A DNA stretch of 64,000 bases from Massilia pinisoli (GTDB taxonomy: Bacteria > Pseudomonadota > Gammaproteobacteria > Burkholderiales > Burkholderiaceae_D): assembly GCF_024753285.1 (NCBI RefSeq), contig NZ_JANUGW010000002.1, positions 414,585 to 478,584 of the forward strand, given 5' to 3'. The translations under genes were made by a program, and so were the position numbers. Below are positions 53,441-61,960 of this stretch, piece by piece. The stretch's first letter is position 1, and each line of letters begins with the position of its first letter. The notes under the pieces were generated by a model. That model searched no databases. It was not told where the DNA came from and saw nothing but the letters and a program-made list of their open reading frames with translations.

Positions 53441-53470
53441 GTAGGGTGGGCACAGCGGTGCCCACCCTAC
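53441..53470. repeat. Dispersed palindromic repeat GTAGGGTGGGCAC
   Basis: A perfect 13-base inverted repeat, GTAGGGTGGGCAC (53441-53453) and GTGCCCACCCTAC (53458-53470) with four bases between, fills most of the short gap between glxR and ttuD. A copy of the left arm reappears at 63986 by the window edge, so this is a repeated element. It would form a strong mRNA hairpin inside the operon. Confidence 0.8.
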
Positions 53471-53504
53471 AAGTGCACGTATCGGGAAATTAGAGGAGAC
53501 AACG

Positions 53505-54770
53505 ATGAGTACGATGAATCCGCGCGAACTGCTGGCCAGCATGTTCACCGCCGCCGTGGACGCAGCCCAGCCGGCGCTGTGCATTCCACGCAACCTGCCG
53601 GCGCCGCCGAAGGGCCGCACGGTCGTGATCGGCGCCGGCAAGGCGTCCGCCGCGATGGCGCAGGCGCTGGAGAAAAGCTGGCCTGGTCCGCTGTCGGGCC
53701 TCGTCGTCACGCGCTACGGTTATGCCGTGCCGTGCGAGCGCATCGAGATCGTCGAAGCCGCCCACCCGGTGCCCGACGCGGCGGGCCGCGAAGCCGCCCA
53801 GCGCATGCTGCGCACGGTGCGCGGGCTGTCGGCGGACGACCTCGTGATCTGCCTGATCTCCGGCGGCGGCTCGTCGCTGCTGCCGCTGCCCGGCGAGGGC
53901 GTCACGCTGGAAGACAAGCAGGCCATCAACCGCGCACTGCTCGCATCCGGCGCCAGCATCACGGAAATGAATTGCGTGCGCCGCCACCTGTCCGCGATCA
54001 AGGGCGGCCGGTTGGCCGCCGCGTGCCACCCGGCGCGCGTCGTGAACCTCCTCATTTCCGACGTCCCCGGCGACAACCCGATGGACATCGCGTCCGGCCC
54101 CACCGTCGCCGACCCGACGACGTGCGCGGATGCGCTGGAGGTCGTGCGCCGCTACGGCATCGACCTGCCTGCCGGCGCGCGCCGCCTGCTCGAATCGGGC
54201 GAAGGTGAAACCGTCAAGCCGGGCAACCGCCGGCTGGAGAACGTCACGACGCACATCGTCGCGTCGCCGCAGATGGCGCTCGAGGCGGCGGCCGACGTCG
54301 CGCGCAAGGCCGGCGTCACGCCGCTGATCCTCGGCGGCAGCATCGAGGGCGAGGCCCGCGACGTGGCCAAGGTCATGGCCGGCATCGCGCTGCAGGCGCG
54401 CCGCCACGGCCAGCCGGTCGCGGGGCCGTGCGTGCTGCTGTCCGGCGGCGAGACGACCGTCACGATCCGCGGCGACGGACGCGGCGGGCGCAACGTGGAA
54501 TTCCTGCTGGCGCTCGCCGTCGCGCTGGACGGCGCACCCGGCATCCACGCGCTGGCCGGCGACACGGACGGCGTCGACGGCGCCGAGGAAATCGCCGGCG
54601 CGTTCGTCACGCCCGACACCTTGGCGCGTGGCTGGGAACGCGGCCTGCCGCCGCGCGCGAGCCTCGAGAACAACGACGCGCACACGTTCTTCCGTGCGCT
54701 GGGCGATTCCCTCATCACGGGACCCACCTTGACGAACGTGAACGATTTTCGCGCGATCTACGTGGCCTAG
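53505..54770 (+). CDS. ttuD: Glycerate 2-kinase (TtuD/MOFRL family)
   Basis: 421-residue kinase converting glycerate to 2-phosphoglycerate (type 2 family, GlxK-unrelated). DUF4147 N-terminal part: GAGKASAAMAQALE, VEAAHPVPDAAGREAAQRML, LISGGGSSLLPLPGEGVTLEDKQ, LLASGASITEMNCVRRHLSAIKGGRLA, LLISDVPGDNPMDIASGPTVADPTT. C-terminal MOFRL part: LSGGETTVTIRGDGRGGRNVEFLLALA and GDTDGVDG. Catalytic Lys in IKGGRL is present. RAVSSGG-like motifs fit TtuD. The ATG at 53505 follows AGAGGAGAC. A terminator with an alternative hairpin follows the stop. Confidence 0.95.
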   Translation: MSTMNPRELLASMFTAAVDAAQPALCIPRNLPAPPKGRTVVIGAGKASAAMAQALEKSWPGPLSGLVVTRYGYAVPCERIEIVEAAHPVPDAAGREAAQRMLRTVRGLSADDLVICLISGGGSSLLPLPGEGVTLEDKQAINRALLASGASITEMNCVRRHLSAIKGGRLAAACHPARVVNLLISDVPGDNPMDIASGPTVADPTTCADALEVVRRYGIDLPAGARRLLESGEGETVKPGNRRLENVTTHIVASPQMALEAAADVARKAGVTPLILGGSIEGEARDVAKVMAGIALQARRHGQPVAGPCVLLSGGETTVTIRGDGRGGRNVEFLLALAVALDGAPGIHALAGDTDGVDGAEEIAGAFVTPDTLARGWERGLPPRASLENNDAHTFFRALGDSLITGPTLTNVNDFRAIYVA

Positions 54771-54799
54771 ACCACGCGCGCACCCGAACTTCCCTTTAG

Positions 54800-54835
54800 C
54801 GGGTGCGCCGCGGCGGCGGCGTACCCGTTTTTTTT
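54800..54835 (+). terminator. Intrinsic terminator with alternative hairpin between ttuD and pyk
   Basis: An 11-base-pair stem (54800-54810 with 54817-54827, one G-U pair, six-base loop) is followed by eight T (54828-54835). The 5' arm can also pair with GCGCACCCG (54778-54786), which is perfectly complementary to CGGGTGCGC (54800-54808), nine base pairs. The two structures exclude each other, giving a terminator/antiterminator layout between ttuD and pyk. Confidence 0.75.
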
Positions 54836-54856
54836 ATTCCAGACTAGGACAGCCCC

Positions 54857-56287
54857 ATGCTACGCCAACGCCGTGCCCGCATCCTGGCCACACTCGGCCC
54901 CTCCAGTTCCACTCCAGACCAGATCTACGCGCTGGCGCTTGCCGGCGCCGACGTGTTCCGCCTGAACTTCAGCCACGGCAGCCACGACGACCACGCCGCG
55001 CGCTACAACGCGATCCGCGACGTCGAGCGCGACATCGGCCGCCCCATCGGCATCCTGATGGATCTGCAAGGCCCGAAGCTGCGCGTGGGTCGCATGGCCG
55101 GCGGCAAAGCCGTCCTGCAAACGGGCAGCCGCTTCCGCCTCGATCTCGGCCCGCAAGAGGGCGACGCGACGCGCGCCGGCATGCCGCATCCCGAGATCTT
55201 CGCGGCGCTGCGGCCCGGCACCGACCTGCTGCTGGACGACGGCAAGCTGCGCCTGCGCGTCGATGCCTGCGGCGCGGACTTCGCCGAGACGACCGTGATG
55301 GCGGGCGGCGCGCTGTCGGACCGCAAAGGCGTCAACGTGCCCGGCGTCGTGCTGCCGATTTCGCCGCTGACCGCAAAGGACCGCGCCGACCTCGCGTTCG
55401 GCCTCGAGCTGGGCGTCGACTGGGTCGCGTTGTCTTTCGTGCAGCGCCCCGAGGACATCGTCGAGGCGCGTGCCCTGATCGGCGACCGTGCCTGGATCAT
55501 GGCGAAGCTGGAAAAGCCGGCGGCCATCGATGCGCTGGAGGGCATCGTGCAGCTCGCGGACGGCATCATGGTCGCGCGTGGCGACCTGGGCGTCGAACTG
55601 CCGCCGCAGCAAGTGCCCGTGCTGCAGCGCCGGATCGTGCACGCTGCGCGCGCGGCCGGGCGTCCCGTCGTCGTCGCCACGCAGATGCTGGAATCGATGA
55701 CGACCGCGCCCGTGCCCACGCGCGCGGAAGTGTCCGACGTCGCGACCGCCATTTACGAGGGGGCGGACGCCGTCATGCTGTCGGCCGAATCGGCGTCCGG
55801 CCAATACCCGGTGCAATCGGTCGCCGTGATGGACAACGTGATCCGCGAGGTCGAGCAGGATCCGCGCTGGCGCGATGGCCTGGACGCGAGCCACCAGCGC
55901 GCGGACACGACGACGGCGGACGCCATCTGCTGCGCGCTGCGCCGCGTGACGAATCTACTCGCCCCGGCCACGACAGTCACATACACCTCGAGCGGCGCGA
56001 CGTGCCTGCGCGCGAGCCGCGAGCGGCCGTCCGCACCCATCCTGGCGCTGACGCCGCACACCGCGATCGCGCGCCGGCTGGCGCTCGTGTGGGGCGTGCA
56101 TCCGGTGGCGTTCCAGGAAGCGGAAGGCTTCGACCGCATGGTGGCGGACGGCGTCGCCGCGGCGCGCTTCCACGGCCTGGCCGATGCCGGCGACGACGTC
56201 GTCGTGGTGGCGGGCTTCCCGTCGGGCCGGCCGGGGCGCACGAATCTGCTGCACGTCGTGCGCGTGGGCGAGGAAGGGGAGCCGTGA
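54857..56287 (+). CDS. pyk: Pyruvate kinase
   Basis: 476-residue pyruvate kinase converting phosphoenolpyruvate and ADP to pyruvate and ATP. RARILATLGPSS at the start, RLNFSHGSHDDH, the catalytic Lys in IMAKLEKPAAIDAL, ARGDLGVELPPQQVP, and VATQMLESM...PTRAEVSDVATAIYEGADAVMLSAESASGQYP, all canonical. The C-terminal domain is complete (TYTSSGATCLRASRERP). It is the last gene after ttuD, a common association of Pyk with glycerate metabolism in betaproteobacteria, so it takes 2-phosphoglycerate-derived PEP to pyruvate. A strong terminator precedes it, implying attenuation or its own promoter. Confidence 0.95.
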   Translation: MLRQRRARILATLGPSSSTPDQIYALALAGADVFRLNFSHGSHDDHAARYNAIRDVERDIGRPIGILMDLQGPKLRVGRMAGGKAVLQTGSRFRLDLGPQEGDATRAGMPHPEIFAALRPGTDLLLDDGKLRLRVDACGADFAETTVMAGGALSDRKGVNVPGVVLPISPLTAKDRADLAFGLELGVDWVALSFVQRPEDIVEARALIGDRAWIMAKLEKPAAIDALEGIVQLADGIMVARGDLGVELPPQQVPVLQRRIVHAARAAGRPVVVATQMLESMTTAPVPTRAEVSDVATAIYEGADAVMLSAESASGQYPVQSVAVMDNVIREVEQDPRWRDGLDASHQRADTTTADAICCALRRVTNLLAPATTVTYTSSGATCLRASRERPSAPILALTPHTAIARRLALVWGVHPVAFQEAEGFDRMVADGVAAARFHGLADAGDDVVVVAGFPSGRPGRTNLLHVVRVGEEGEP

Positions 56288-56354
56288 GTTTGTGCGCATC
56301 TTCGGCGCGGCGGCTCTGGTAACGTAACGGTCCCACCACCGACAGGAGATGTGC

Positions 56355-57182
56355 ATGAAGACCCAGGCGGAAAAATCGAGAGCGTTCGTCGAGTTGCACC
56401 GGCGCGGCCACTGCTTCGTCATCCCGAACCCGTGGGATGCCGGCTCGGCCAAGCTGCTGGAACACCTGGGCTTCCCGGCGCTCGCGTCGACCAGCGCCGG
56501 GTTCGCATTCTCGCAAGGGAAGACGGATCCGACCATCGCCGTGCGCGACATGTTTCCGCACCTGGCCGAACTGGCGGCCGCCACGGACGTGCCGCTGTCC
56601 GCCGACCTGCAGGCGGGCCTCGGCCCCACACCGGCCGACGCGGCCCGCACGATCGTCGAGTCGGCGGCGACGGGCATCGTCGGCTGCTCCATCGAGGATG
56701 CGACCGACGATCCGGACCAGCCGTTGTTCGACATCGGCCTTGCGACGGACCGCATCCGCGCCGTGGTCGAAGTGGCGCGCGGCCTCGACTTCAAGTTCAC
56801 GCTGACCGCGCGTGCGGAAAACTTCCGCGTCGGCCGTCCCGACCTCGCCGACACGATCCGCCGCCTGCAGGCGTACCAGGACGCGGGCGCGGACGTGCTG
56901 TTCGCGCCTGGCCTGCGCACGCGCGAGGACATCGCGGCCGTCGTGAGTTCGGTCGACCGGCCCGTGAACGTCATGGTCGGCTTTCCCGGCTTCGACCTGG
57001 ACGTCGCGACGCTCGCGCAGCTGGGCGTCACGCGCGTGAGCACGGGCGCGTCGCTCGCGCGGGCCGCGTACGGCGCGCTGGTGCGAGGCGCGCGCGAGAT
57101 GCTGGACCATGGCACGTTCGGCTACGCGGCTGATGCGATGCAGGCCGCTGACCTGAATCGCATCTTCGCGCCGCCGGGCTGA
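56355..57182 (+). CDS. Isocitrate lyase/PEP mutase superfamily protein
   Basis: 275-residue TIM-barrel protein of the PEP mutase/isocitrate lyase superfamily. Features: FVIPNPWDAGSAKLLEHLGFPALASTSAGFAFSQGK, PLSADLQAGLGPTPADAARTI (usual D-x-E/Q-x-G metal motif), GCSIEDATDDPDQPLFD, LTARAENFRVGRPDL. The isocitrate-lyase KKCGH loop is absent, so it is not isocitrate lyase; members include oxaloacetate hydrolase, methylisocitrate lyase-like and unassigned forms. The ATG at 56355 fits AGGAG better than one at 56349. It follows pyk by 67 bases, same strand, but may be a separate unit. Confidence 0.85.
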   Translation: MKTQAEKSRAFVELHRRGHCFVIPNPWDAGSAKLLEHLGFPALASTSAGFAFSQGKTDPTIAVRDMFPHLAELAAATDVPLSADLQAGLGPTPADAARTIVESAATGIVGCSIEDATDDPDQPLFDIGLATDRIRAVVEVARGLDFKFTLTARAENFRVGRPDLADTIRRLQAYQDAGADVLFAPGLRTREDIAAVVSSVDRPVNVMVGFPGFDLDVATLAQLGVTRVSTGASLARAAYGALVRGAREMLDHGTFGYAADAMQAADLNRIFAPPG

Positions 57183-57354
57183 TTCTCCGCCTTGTACCGG
57201 AACGGAACAGTGGGTGATCCAGGATGGCGCATTGCCGTGCGGTCGCCGCGTGCGCGCGTGACGCCGTGCCCTGGAACGGTTCGTGCAGTGAAGGTAGGCA
57301 GACCGGCGACAAACGCCGGCACCGACCATCACGGAGACAGGGGCACGACCGATC

Positions 57355-59598
57355 ATGGCATTTCGCATACATCTACGCCGGGCTGCGTTCGCGGCCGCGG
57401 CCCTCTGGCACGCGCGCGCCGCCGCCGAGCCGGACGTGCCGATCGCCGTCGTCGAGATCGTCGGCACGACGCCACTGCTGGGCGCGAGTGGCGCGCGCGA
57501 GCGGATGCCGGCGAACGTGCAGGCGCTCGATGCCGATGCCGTCAACGGCGGGGCGACGCTGACGGATGCGTTGAACCGCCGGTTGGGCAGCGTCGTCGTG
57601 CACGAGATCCAGGGTAATCCGTTCCAGCCCGACGTCAGCTACCGCGGCTTCACGGCGTCGCCGCTGCTCGGCACGCCGCAGGGCTTGTCCGTGTACGTGG
57701 ACGGCGTGCGCATGAACCAGCCGTTCGGCGACGTCGTCAGCTGGGACCTGATCCCGCGCACGGCGATCGCGTCGCTGACGTTGATGCCGGGTTCGAATCC
57801 GCTGTTCGGCCTGAACACGCTGGGCGGGGCGCTCGCCGTGCGCACGAAGGACGGCCTGCACGATGCGGGCACCTTTGTGTCGGCGCAGGGCGGCAGCGCG
57901 GGCCGCGCCGAGATCGGGTTCGAACAGGGCGGCCACGACGAGGGCGGCCTGCACTGGTACACGACGGGTACGGGTTTTCGCGACGGCGGCTGGCGCGCCG
58001 CGTCGCCCACGCGACTGGGGCAGCTGTTCGGCAAGGTCGGATGGCACGATGCCGCGACCGACGCGGCATTGAGCGCGGCATTCTCCGCCAGCCGGCTGGC
58101 CGGCAACGGCCTGCAGGAACAGTGGCTGCTGGCGCGCGACGATGCGAGCGTGTACACGACGCCGGACATCACACGCAACCGTGCCATGCTGGTCAATGCG
58201 ACGGTGACCCACGATCTCGACGACGACGTGCTGCTGTCCGCGAATGCCTACTATCGCCACATCCGCACGACGACGCTCAACGGGGACGTCAACGAGGACG
58301 CACTGGGCGGAGACGGGGCCGCGTGGACTGGGCTCGTCAACCGCACGGCCGGCACGCAGGCCAATTACGGCATGGGCGCGCAGGCCACCGTGTCCGGCCA
58401 CTTGACGGTGGGGGCGGCGTTCGACGCGAGCCGCGCGAACTTCCGCCAGGGCGCGCAATACGGCATCGTGAACGCGGACCGCAGCGTGTCGCCCGTCGAT
58501 GCCTTCGCAGACGACACCCGCGTCGACCTCGTCGGCCGTACGCGCACGTGGAGCGTGTACGCGACGGAGCAGGTGCGTATGCGCGACGGCCTGTACGTGA
58601 CGGTGTCCGGCCGGTACAACCGGACGGCTGTGCACAACCGCGACCGCATCAACCCCGGCGGCGGTCCCGGCTCCCTCGACGGCAACCACCGTTACGGGCG
58701 CTTCAACCCGGCCATCGGCATCACATGGTCGCCGTCCCGGCACCTCAACGCGTATGCGGGCTATGACGAAGGCAGCCGCACCCCGACGGCGGTGGAACTG
58801 GGCTGCGCCGATCCCGCGAATCCGTGCAAGCTGCCGAACGCGATGGCGGGGGATCCTCCGCTGAAGCAGGTCGTCACGCGCACGTGGGAAGCGGGCCTGC
58901 GCGGCACCGCGGGCGGAACACACTGGAACGCCGGGCTATTCCGCGCGACGAACGATGACGACGTCCTCTTCGTGGCCGACAACGCCGCGGGCTACGGCTA
59001 TTTCCGCAACGTCGGCAGGACCCGGCGCCGTGGCATCGAGCTGGGTGCCGACGGCCGCGCCGGCCCCATGACGCTGTCTGCACGCTACACGTACCTGGAC
59101 GCGACGTTCGGCAGCGGCGAGACCGTGGGCAGTCCGGGCAACAGCAGCGCGGACGCCGCCGGCAATATCACGGTGCGGCCCGGCGACCGCCTGCCGCTGT
59201 TGCCGCGCCACGTGCTGAAGGCGCGCGCCGAGTGGCGCATCACGCCCGCGTGGACGGTGGAACTGGGCATGCTCGCCGTGTCCGACGCGCCGGCGCGGGG
59301 CAACGACAACGGCCTGCACAGGCCGGATGGCGAGCGTTTTCTCGGCAGTGGCTGGACGCCGGGCCATGCCGTGTTCGATCTCGGTGCGACGTACGACCTG
59401 GCGCCGCGCCTGCGCGCGTTCGTCCAGGTCGACAATGTGCTCGACCGACGCTACGCGACGGCGGCGCAATTGGGCGTCACGGCTTTTACGGCCGACGGTA
59501 CATTGGCCGGTGGTGGCGGCCGCCCCGTGCACTCGGCGTTTTACGCGCCCGGCGCGCCGCGCAGCGTGCGCGTGGGCGTGCGCTATGCGTTCGAGTGA
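57355..59598 (+). CDS. TonB-dependent outer-membrane receptor
   Basis: 747-residue outer-membrane receptor for TonB-driven uptake. N-terminal signal sequence (RRAAFAAAALWHARAAA), then a plug domain (about 40-170: ANVQALDADAVNG, SYRGFTASPLLGTPQGLSVYVDGVRMNQPFGDVVSWDLIP, NPLFGLNTLGGALAVRTK) and a 22-strand barrel to the C-terminus ending RVGVRYAFE. No N-terminal signalling extension. The pattern RGF.ASP..GTPQGLSVY.DGVR matches a recognisable subgroup of metal or small-molecule receptors, but the ligand is not assignable. It converges on an AraC regulator gene (7-base gap), which may control it. Confidence 0.9.
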   Translation: MAFRIHLRRAAFAAAALWHARAAAEPDVPIAVVEIVGTTPLLGASGARERMPANVQALDADAVNGGATLTDALNRRLGSVVVHEIQGNPFQPDVSYRGFTASPLLGTPQGLSVYVDGVRMNQPFGDVVSWDLIPRTAIASLTLMPGSNPLFGLNTLGGALAVRTKDGLHDAGTFVSAQGGSAGRAEIGFEQGGHDEGGLHWYTTGTGFRDGGWRAASPTRLGQLFGKVGWHDAATDAALSAAFSASRLAGNGLQEQWLLARDDASVYTTPDITRNRAMLVNATVTHDLDDDVLLSANAYYRHIRTTTLNGDVNEDALGGDGAAWTGLVNRTAGTQANYGMGAQATVSGHLTVGAAFDASRANFRQGAQYGIVNADRSVSPVDAFADDTRVDLVGRTRTWSVYATEQVRMRDGLYVTVSGRYNRTAVHNRDRINPGGGPGSLDGNHRYGRFNPAIGITWSPSRHLNAYAGYDEGSRTPTAVELGCADPANPCKLPNAMAGDPPLKQVVTRTWEAGLRGTAGGTHWNAGLFRATNDDDVLFVADNAAGYGYFRNVGRTRRRGIELGADGRAGPMTLSARYTYLDATFGSGETVGSPGNSSADAAGNITVRPGDRLPLLPRHVLKARAEWRITPAWTVELGMLAVSDAPARGNDNGLHRPDGERFLGSGWTPGHAVFDLGATYDLAPRLRAFVQVDNVLDRRYATAAQLGVTAFTADGTLAGGGGRPVHSAFYAPGAPRSVRVGVRYAFE

Positions 59599-59605
59599 AC
59601 GGCCA

Positions 59606-60553
59606 TCACGCCCACAGCCGGTACAGCCAGAACGACTCGTCCTCGACGAAGCGGCGCGCGAATTCGGCCGGCGTGAAACCCGTGATGCGGCGCACGGTGC
59701 GCGTCATGTGGGCCTGGTCGGCGAAGCCTTCGTCCAGCGCCAGCGCGGCCCAGTCGAACGGCTGGCCCGCCTCGTGGAGGTCGCGCGCGGCGAAGAACAG
59801 GCCTTCCGTGCGCACGATGGCCTGCCATTCGCGCAACGAGCGGCCGCTGAACGACTTGATGCGGCGCTCGACGTGGCGCGGGCTGTGCTCGCGCCGCCAT
59901 TCGTGCGCGTGCCAGGCGAGCCGCTCCACCCAGTGCCGTCCGATCTGGCGCAGCGACGGCTGGTCCGTCGCGCGCCCGCACAGCGCCTGCCAGCGGCGCG
60001 CGAGGTGGCGTTCCAGCACGTCGATGAGGTCGGCGTCGGGGCTGGCGAGCAGCGATTCCCACATCGGTGTCCATTCGGGGCCCATGACGTCGCTGGCGCG
60101 CACGAACCGGTCCTGGATGCTTGCGAGGTCGAGCCCGAACAGTGCCTGCGCCGCGTCCGCGCGGAAGATCGCCATACAGCCGTGGCCCGTCGTCTCGGCC
60201 CACGTCGTGACGGGATGCGCCTGCGTGCCCGACACCATGCAGTCGGCGCCCAACGGTTCCCATTCGGGGCCGTGCGGACCCTGGCGCACGGGGCCGACGT
60301 CGATGCCGTGGAGCCAGGACAGCGAGACGCAGGGCGACGACGGATAGTGCGACAGGCGCTGCGCGGCATCGAGCTGCAAACCCCGCGTGTCGCGGCCGAC
60401 CAGCGCGACGAGCGCGCCCTGCAGCGACGCGGGCGGCAGGCGCAGCCAGTCGGTCGGCGCGCCGGACGTCACCGTGACGCGGGGCGCACGCGCGAGCGGG
60501 TCGGGGCAGGGGCCTTGCCTGTTTGGCGTCGAGTTGGCCCTGCCCGGGTTCAT
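59606..60553 (-). CDS. AraC-family transcription regulator
   Basis: 315-residue regulator with a C-terminal AraC DNA-binding domain (about 210-310: RHVERRIKSFSGRSLREWQAIVRTEGLFFAARD, then LALDEGFADQAHMTRTVRRITGFTPAEFARRF). The N-terminal part (SRLSHYPSSPCVSLSWLHGI, AVTTWAE-like cupin-type pattern) is a ligand-binding domain. The ATG at 60553 overlaps the stop of the upstream secreted-protein gene (ATGA), so it is translated together with it. It likely regulates its neighbours, including the convergent TonB receptor (inference). Confidence 0.88.
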   Translation of the reverse strand: MNPGRANSTPNRQGPCPDPLARAPRVTVTSGAPTDWLRLPPASLQGALVALVGRDTRGLQLDAAQRLSHYPSSPCVSLSWLHGIDVGPVRQGPHGPEWEPLGADCMVSGTQAHPVTTWAETTGHGCMAIFRADAAQALFGLDLASIQDRFVRASDVMGPEWTPMWESLLASPDADLIDVLERHLARRWQALCGRATDQPSLRQIGRHWVERLAWHAHEWRREHSPRHVERRIKSFSGRSLREWQAIVRTEGLFFAARDLHEAGQPFDWAALALDEGFADQAHMTRTVRRITGFTPAEFARRFVEDESFWLYRLWA

Positions 60554-61392
60554 TGGACGGGCTCCCATCCCGCCTTCGTCCAGCGCAGCAGCGTGGGCGA
60601 CAACGGGTTGGGTACGTTCTTCATCATCTGCTTCGTCAGCGCGCGCAAGGCGTCGATGGCTTTCGGTGTATCTTCGCCGACGTAGAACACGGCATCCTTC
60701 GCGGGCGCCGCGACGATCAGGACGCCGCCCTGCGCCTCGGCCAGCGGTGCCCAGCTGTCGTGCATGATCAGGCGGCTGGAATCGTATGCATCGCCGGCCA
60801 CGTGTCCGATTTCGCCGGGCCGCGCGACCGGTGCTTGGGGCAGCAACGGTTCGAGCGTCGTCTTCAGATTCTCCACGCCGAGTTGGAAGACCTGGTCGGC
60901 GTTCATGTCCAGGTGCTTGAAATCGTCGCTCGTCAATGTGCGCATCGCGCGCGGCGTATCGAGTACCGGCACGATCACGAAGCCGCCGGCCAGCGGCCAG
61001 GTCTGAATTTTCCGGCCGGCGGCCGCGTCGTATTGGCGGATGTATTCTTCCGGGCGGACGACGAGGCGCACGGCCTCCTTGGCCGGTGGCGCATTCCGGC
61101 TCGCGATCACCTGCGCCACGCCGCGCGCGAGACGGTCGATCTCGGCCTGGCAATCGTCGGCATTGTTCCGGCAATATCCGTAGACCCGGTCGAGATTCGC
61201 CTGCATGGTGCCGATGGACAGGGTGAGCGGACCTTTCATCGCGACGGTCTCGCCGCCGAGCGGCTGCTGCCGGAATTGCGCGGCCACGAATTCCGTGAAT
61301 GCGGCTGCGTCGGCGGGCACCGGCGCCGCGCCGGCGTGTGCCATGGCCGCCATGGCCGCAACGGCGATCAACGGTGTCCGGTACGGGTACAA
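60550..61392 (-). CDS. Secreted DUF1444-like protein with TTG start
   Basis: 280-residue protein beginning with TTG at 61392, six bases after a strong GAGGAG site; no ATG or GTG gives a proper start. The N-terminus is then a signal peptide (YPYRTPLIAVAAMAAMAHAGA). The rest (LTLSIGTMQANLDRVYGYC, AVRLVVRPEEYI, GGFVIVPVLDTPRAMRTLTSDDFKHLDMNADQVFQLGVENLKTTL, GDAYDSSRLIMHDSWAPLAE) resembles the DUF1444/YtpQ pattern, but I cannot name a function. The 3' end overlaps the AraC gene (ATGA). Confidence 0.72.
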   Translation of the reverse strand: MYPYRTPLIAVAAMAAMAHAGAAPVPADAAAFTEFVAAQFRQQPLGGETVAMKGPLTLSIGTMQANLDRVYGYCRNNADDCQAEIDRLARGVAQVIASRNAPPAKEAVRLVVRPEEYIRQYDAAAGRKIQTWPLAGGFVIVPVLDTPRAMRTLTSDDFKHLDMNADQVFQLGVENLKTTLEPLLPQAPVARPGEIGHVAGDAYDSSRLIMHDSWAPLAEAQGGVLIVAAPAKDAVFYVGEDTPKAIDALRALTKQMMKNVPNPLSPTLLRWTKAGWEPVQ

Positions 61393-61481
61393 GCTGTTCT
61401 CCTCGATATGCAGTCGTGTGTTCGCCCGAGCGAGCGTGAGCCCCGTATTGTAAGGGCTCCCGTGAGGCCGTGGGGCCGCCG

Positions 61482-61835
61482 TCAGGCCACGTCCAGCGCC
61501 GGCTGTTTGCGCAGCAAGGCCCACAGCGAGTAGGCACCGATGATTGTCCCGACCGGGAAGCTGAACAGGCCGAGCGCACTGATGACGATGACGAACACGC
61601 GGGCACCGCGGCTGCCTTTCAGCAGCGCCACGCCGGCGATCACGTCGACGAGCGCCAGCAGCACGAAGAAGCCGAGGAACATGGCACCGAGGCCGACGAC
61701 GAAACCCGGCAACTGCGTGTCCCGCATGAAGGCGGCGGCCCCGCCGAGCACGAGGCCCATGAACAGCGGAACGGCCGCGCCGAGTACGCCGAGTACGATG
61801 TGGAGCACGGCGACGATGCGGGTATGGATGTCCAT
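61482..61835 (-). CDS. Small multi-pass membrane protein
   Basis: 117-residue inner-membrane protein with four hydrophobic segments (IVAVLHIVLGVLGAAVPLFMGLVLG, FVVGLGAMFLGFFVLLALVDVIAGVALL, ARVFVIVISALGLFSFPVGTIIGAYSLWALL). No named family recognised by eye. The N-terminus starts MDIHTRIVAVLHI after an AAAGGAGG site. The ATG at 61835 fits better than an upstream in-frame codon. Function unknown. Confidence 0.75.
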   Translation of the reverse strand: MDIHTRIVAVLHIVLGVLGAAVPLFMGLVLGGAAAFMRDTQLPGFVVGLGAMFLGFFVLLALVDVIAGVALLKGSRGARVFVIVISALGLFSFPVGTIIGAYSLWALLRKQPALDVA

Positions 61836-61960
61836 GCGGCCTCCTTTAAGTGGACGCCAAGTATAAACGCTGGGACGGGGCGCAAAACTCACGAAAACTC
61901 ATCCGGGCGATGTCGTTTCCGTTCAATACGGCGCCGGGGCGCCGGCCGAGAATGGGCGTC

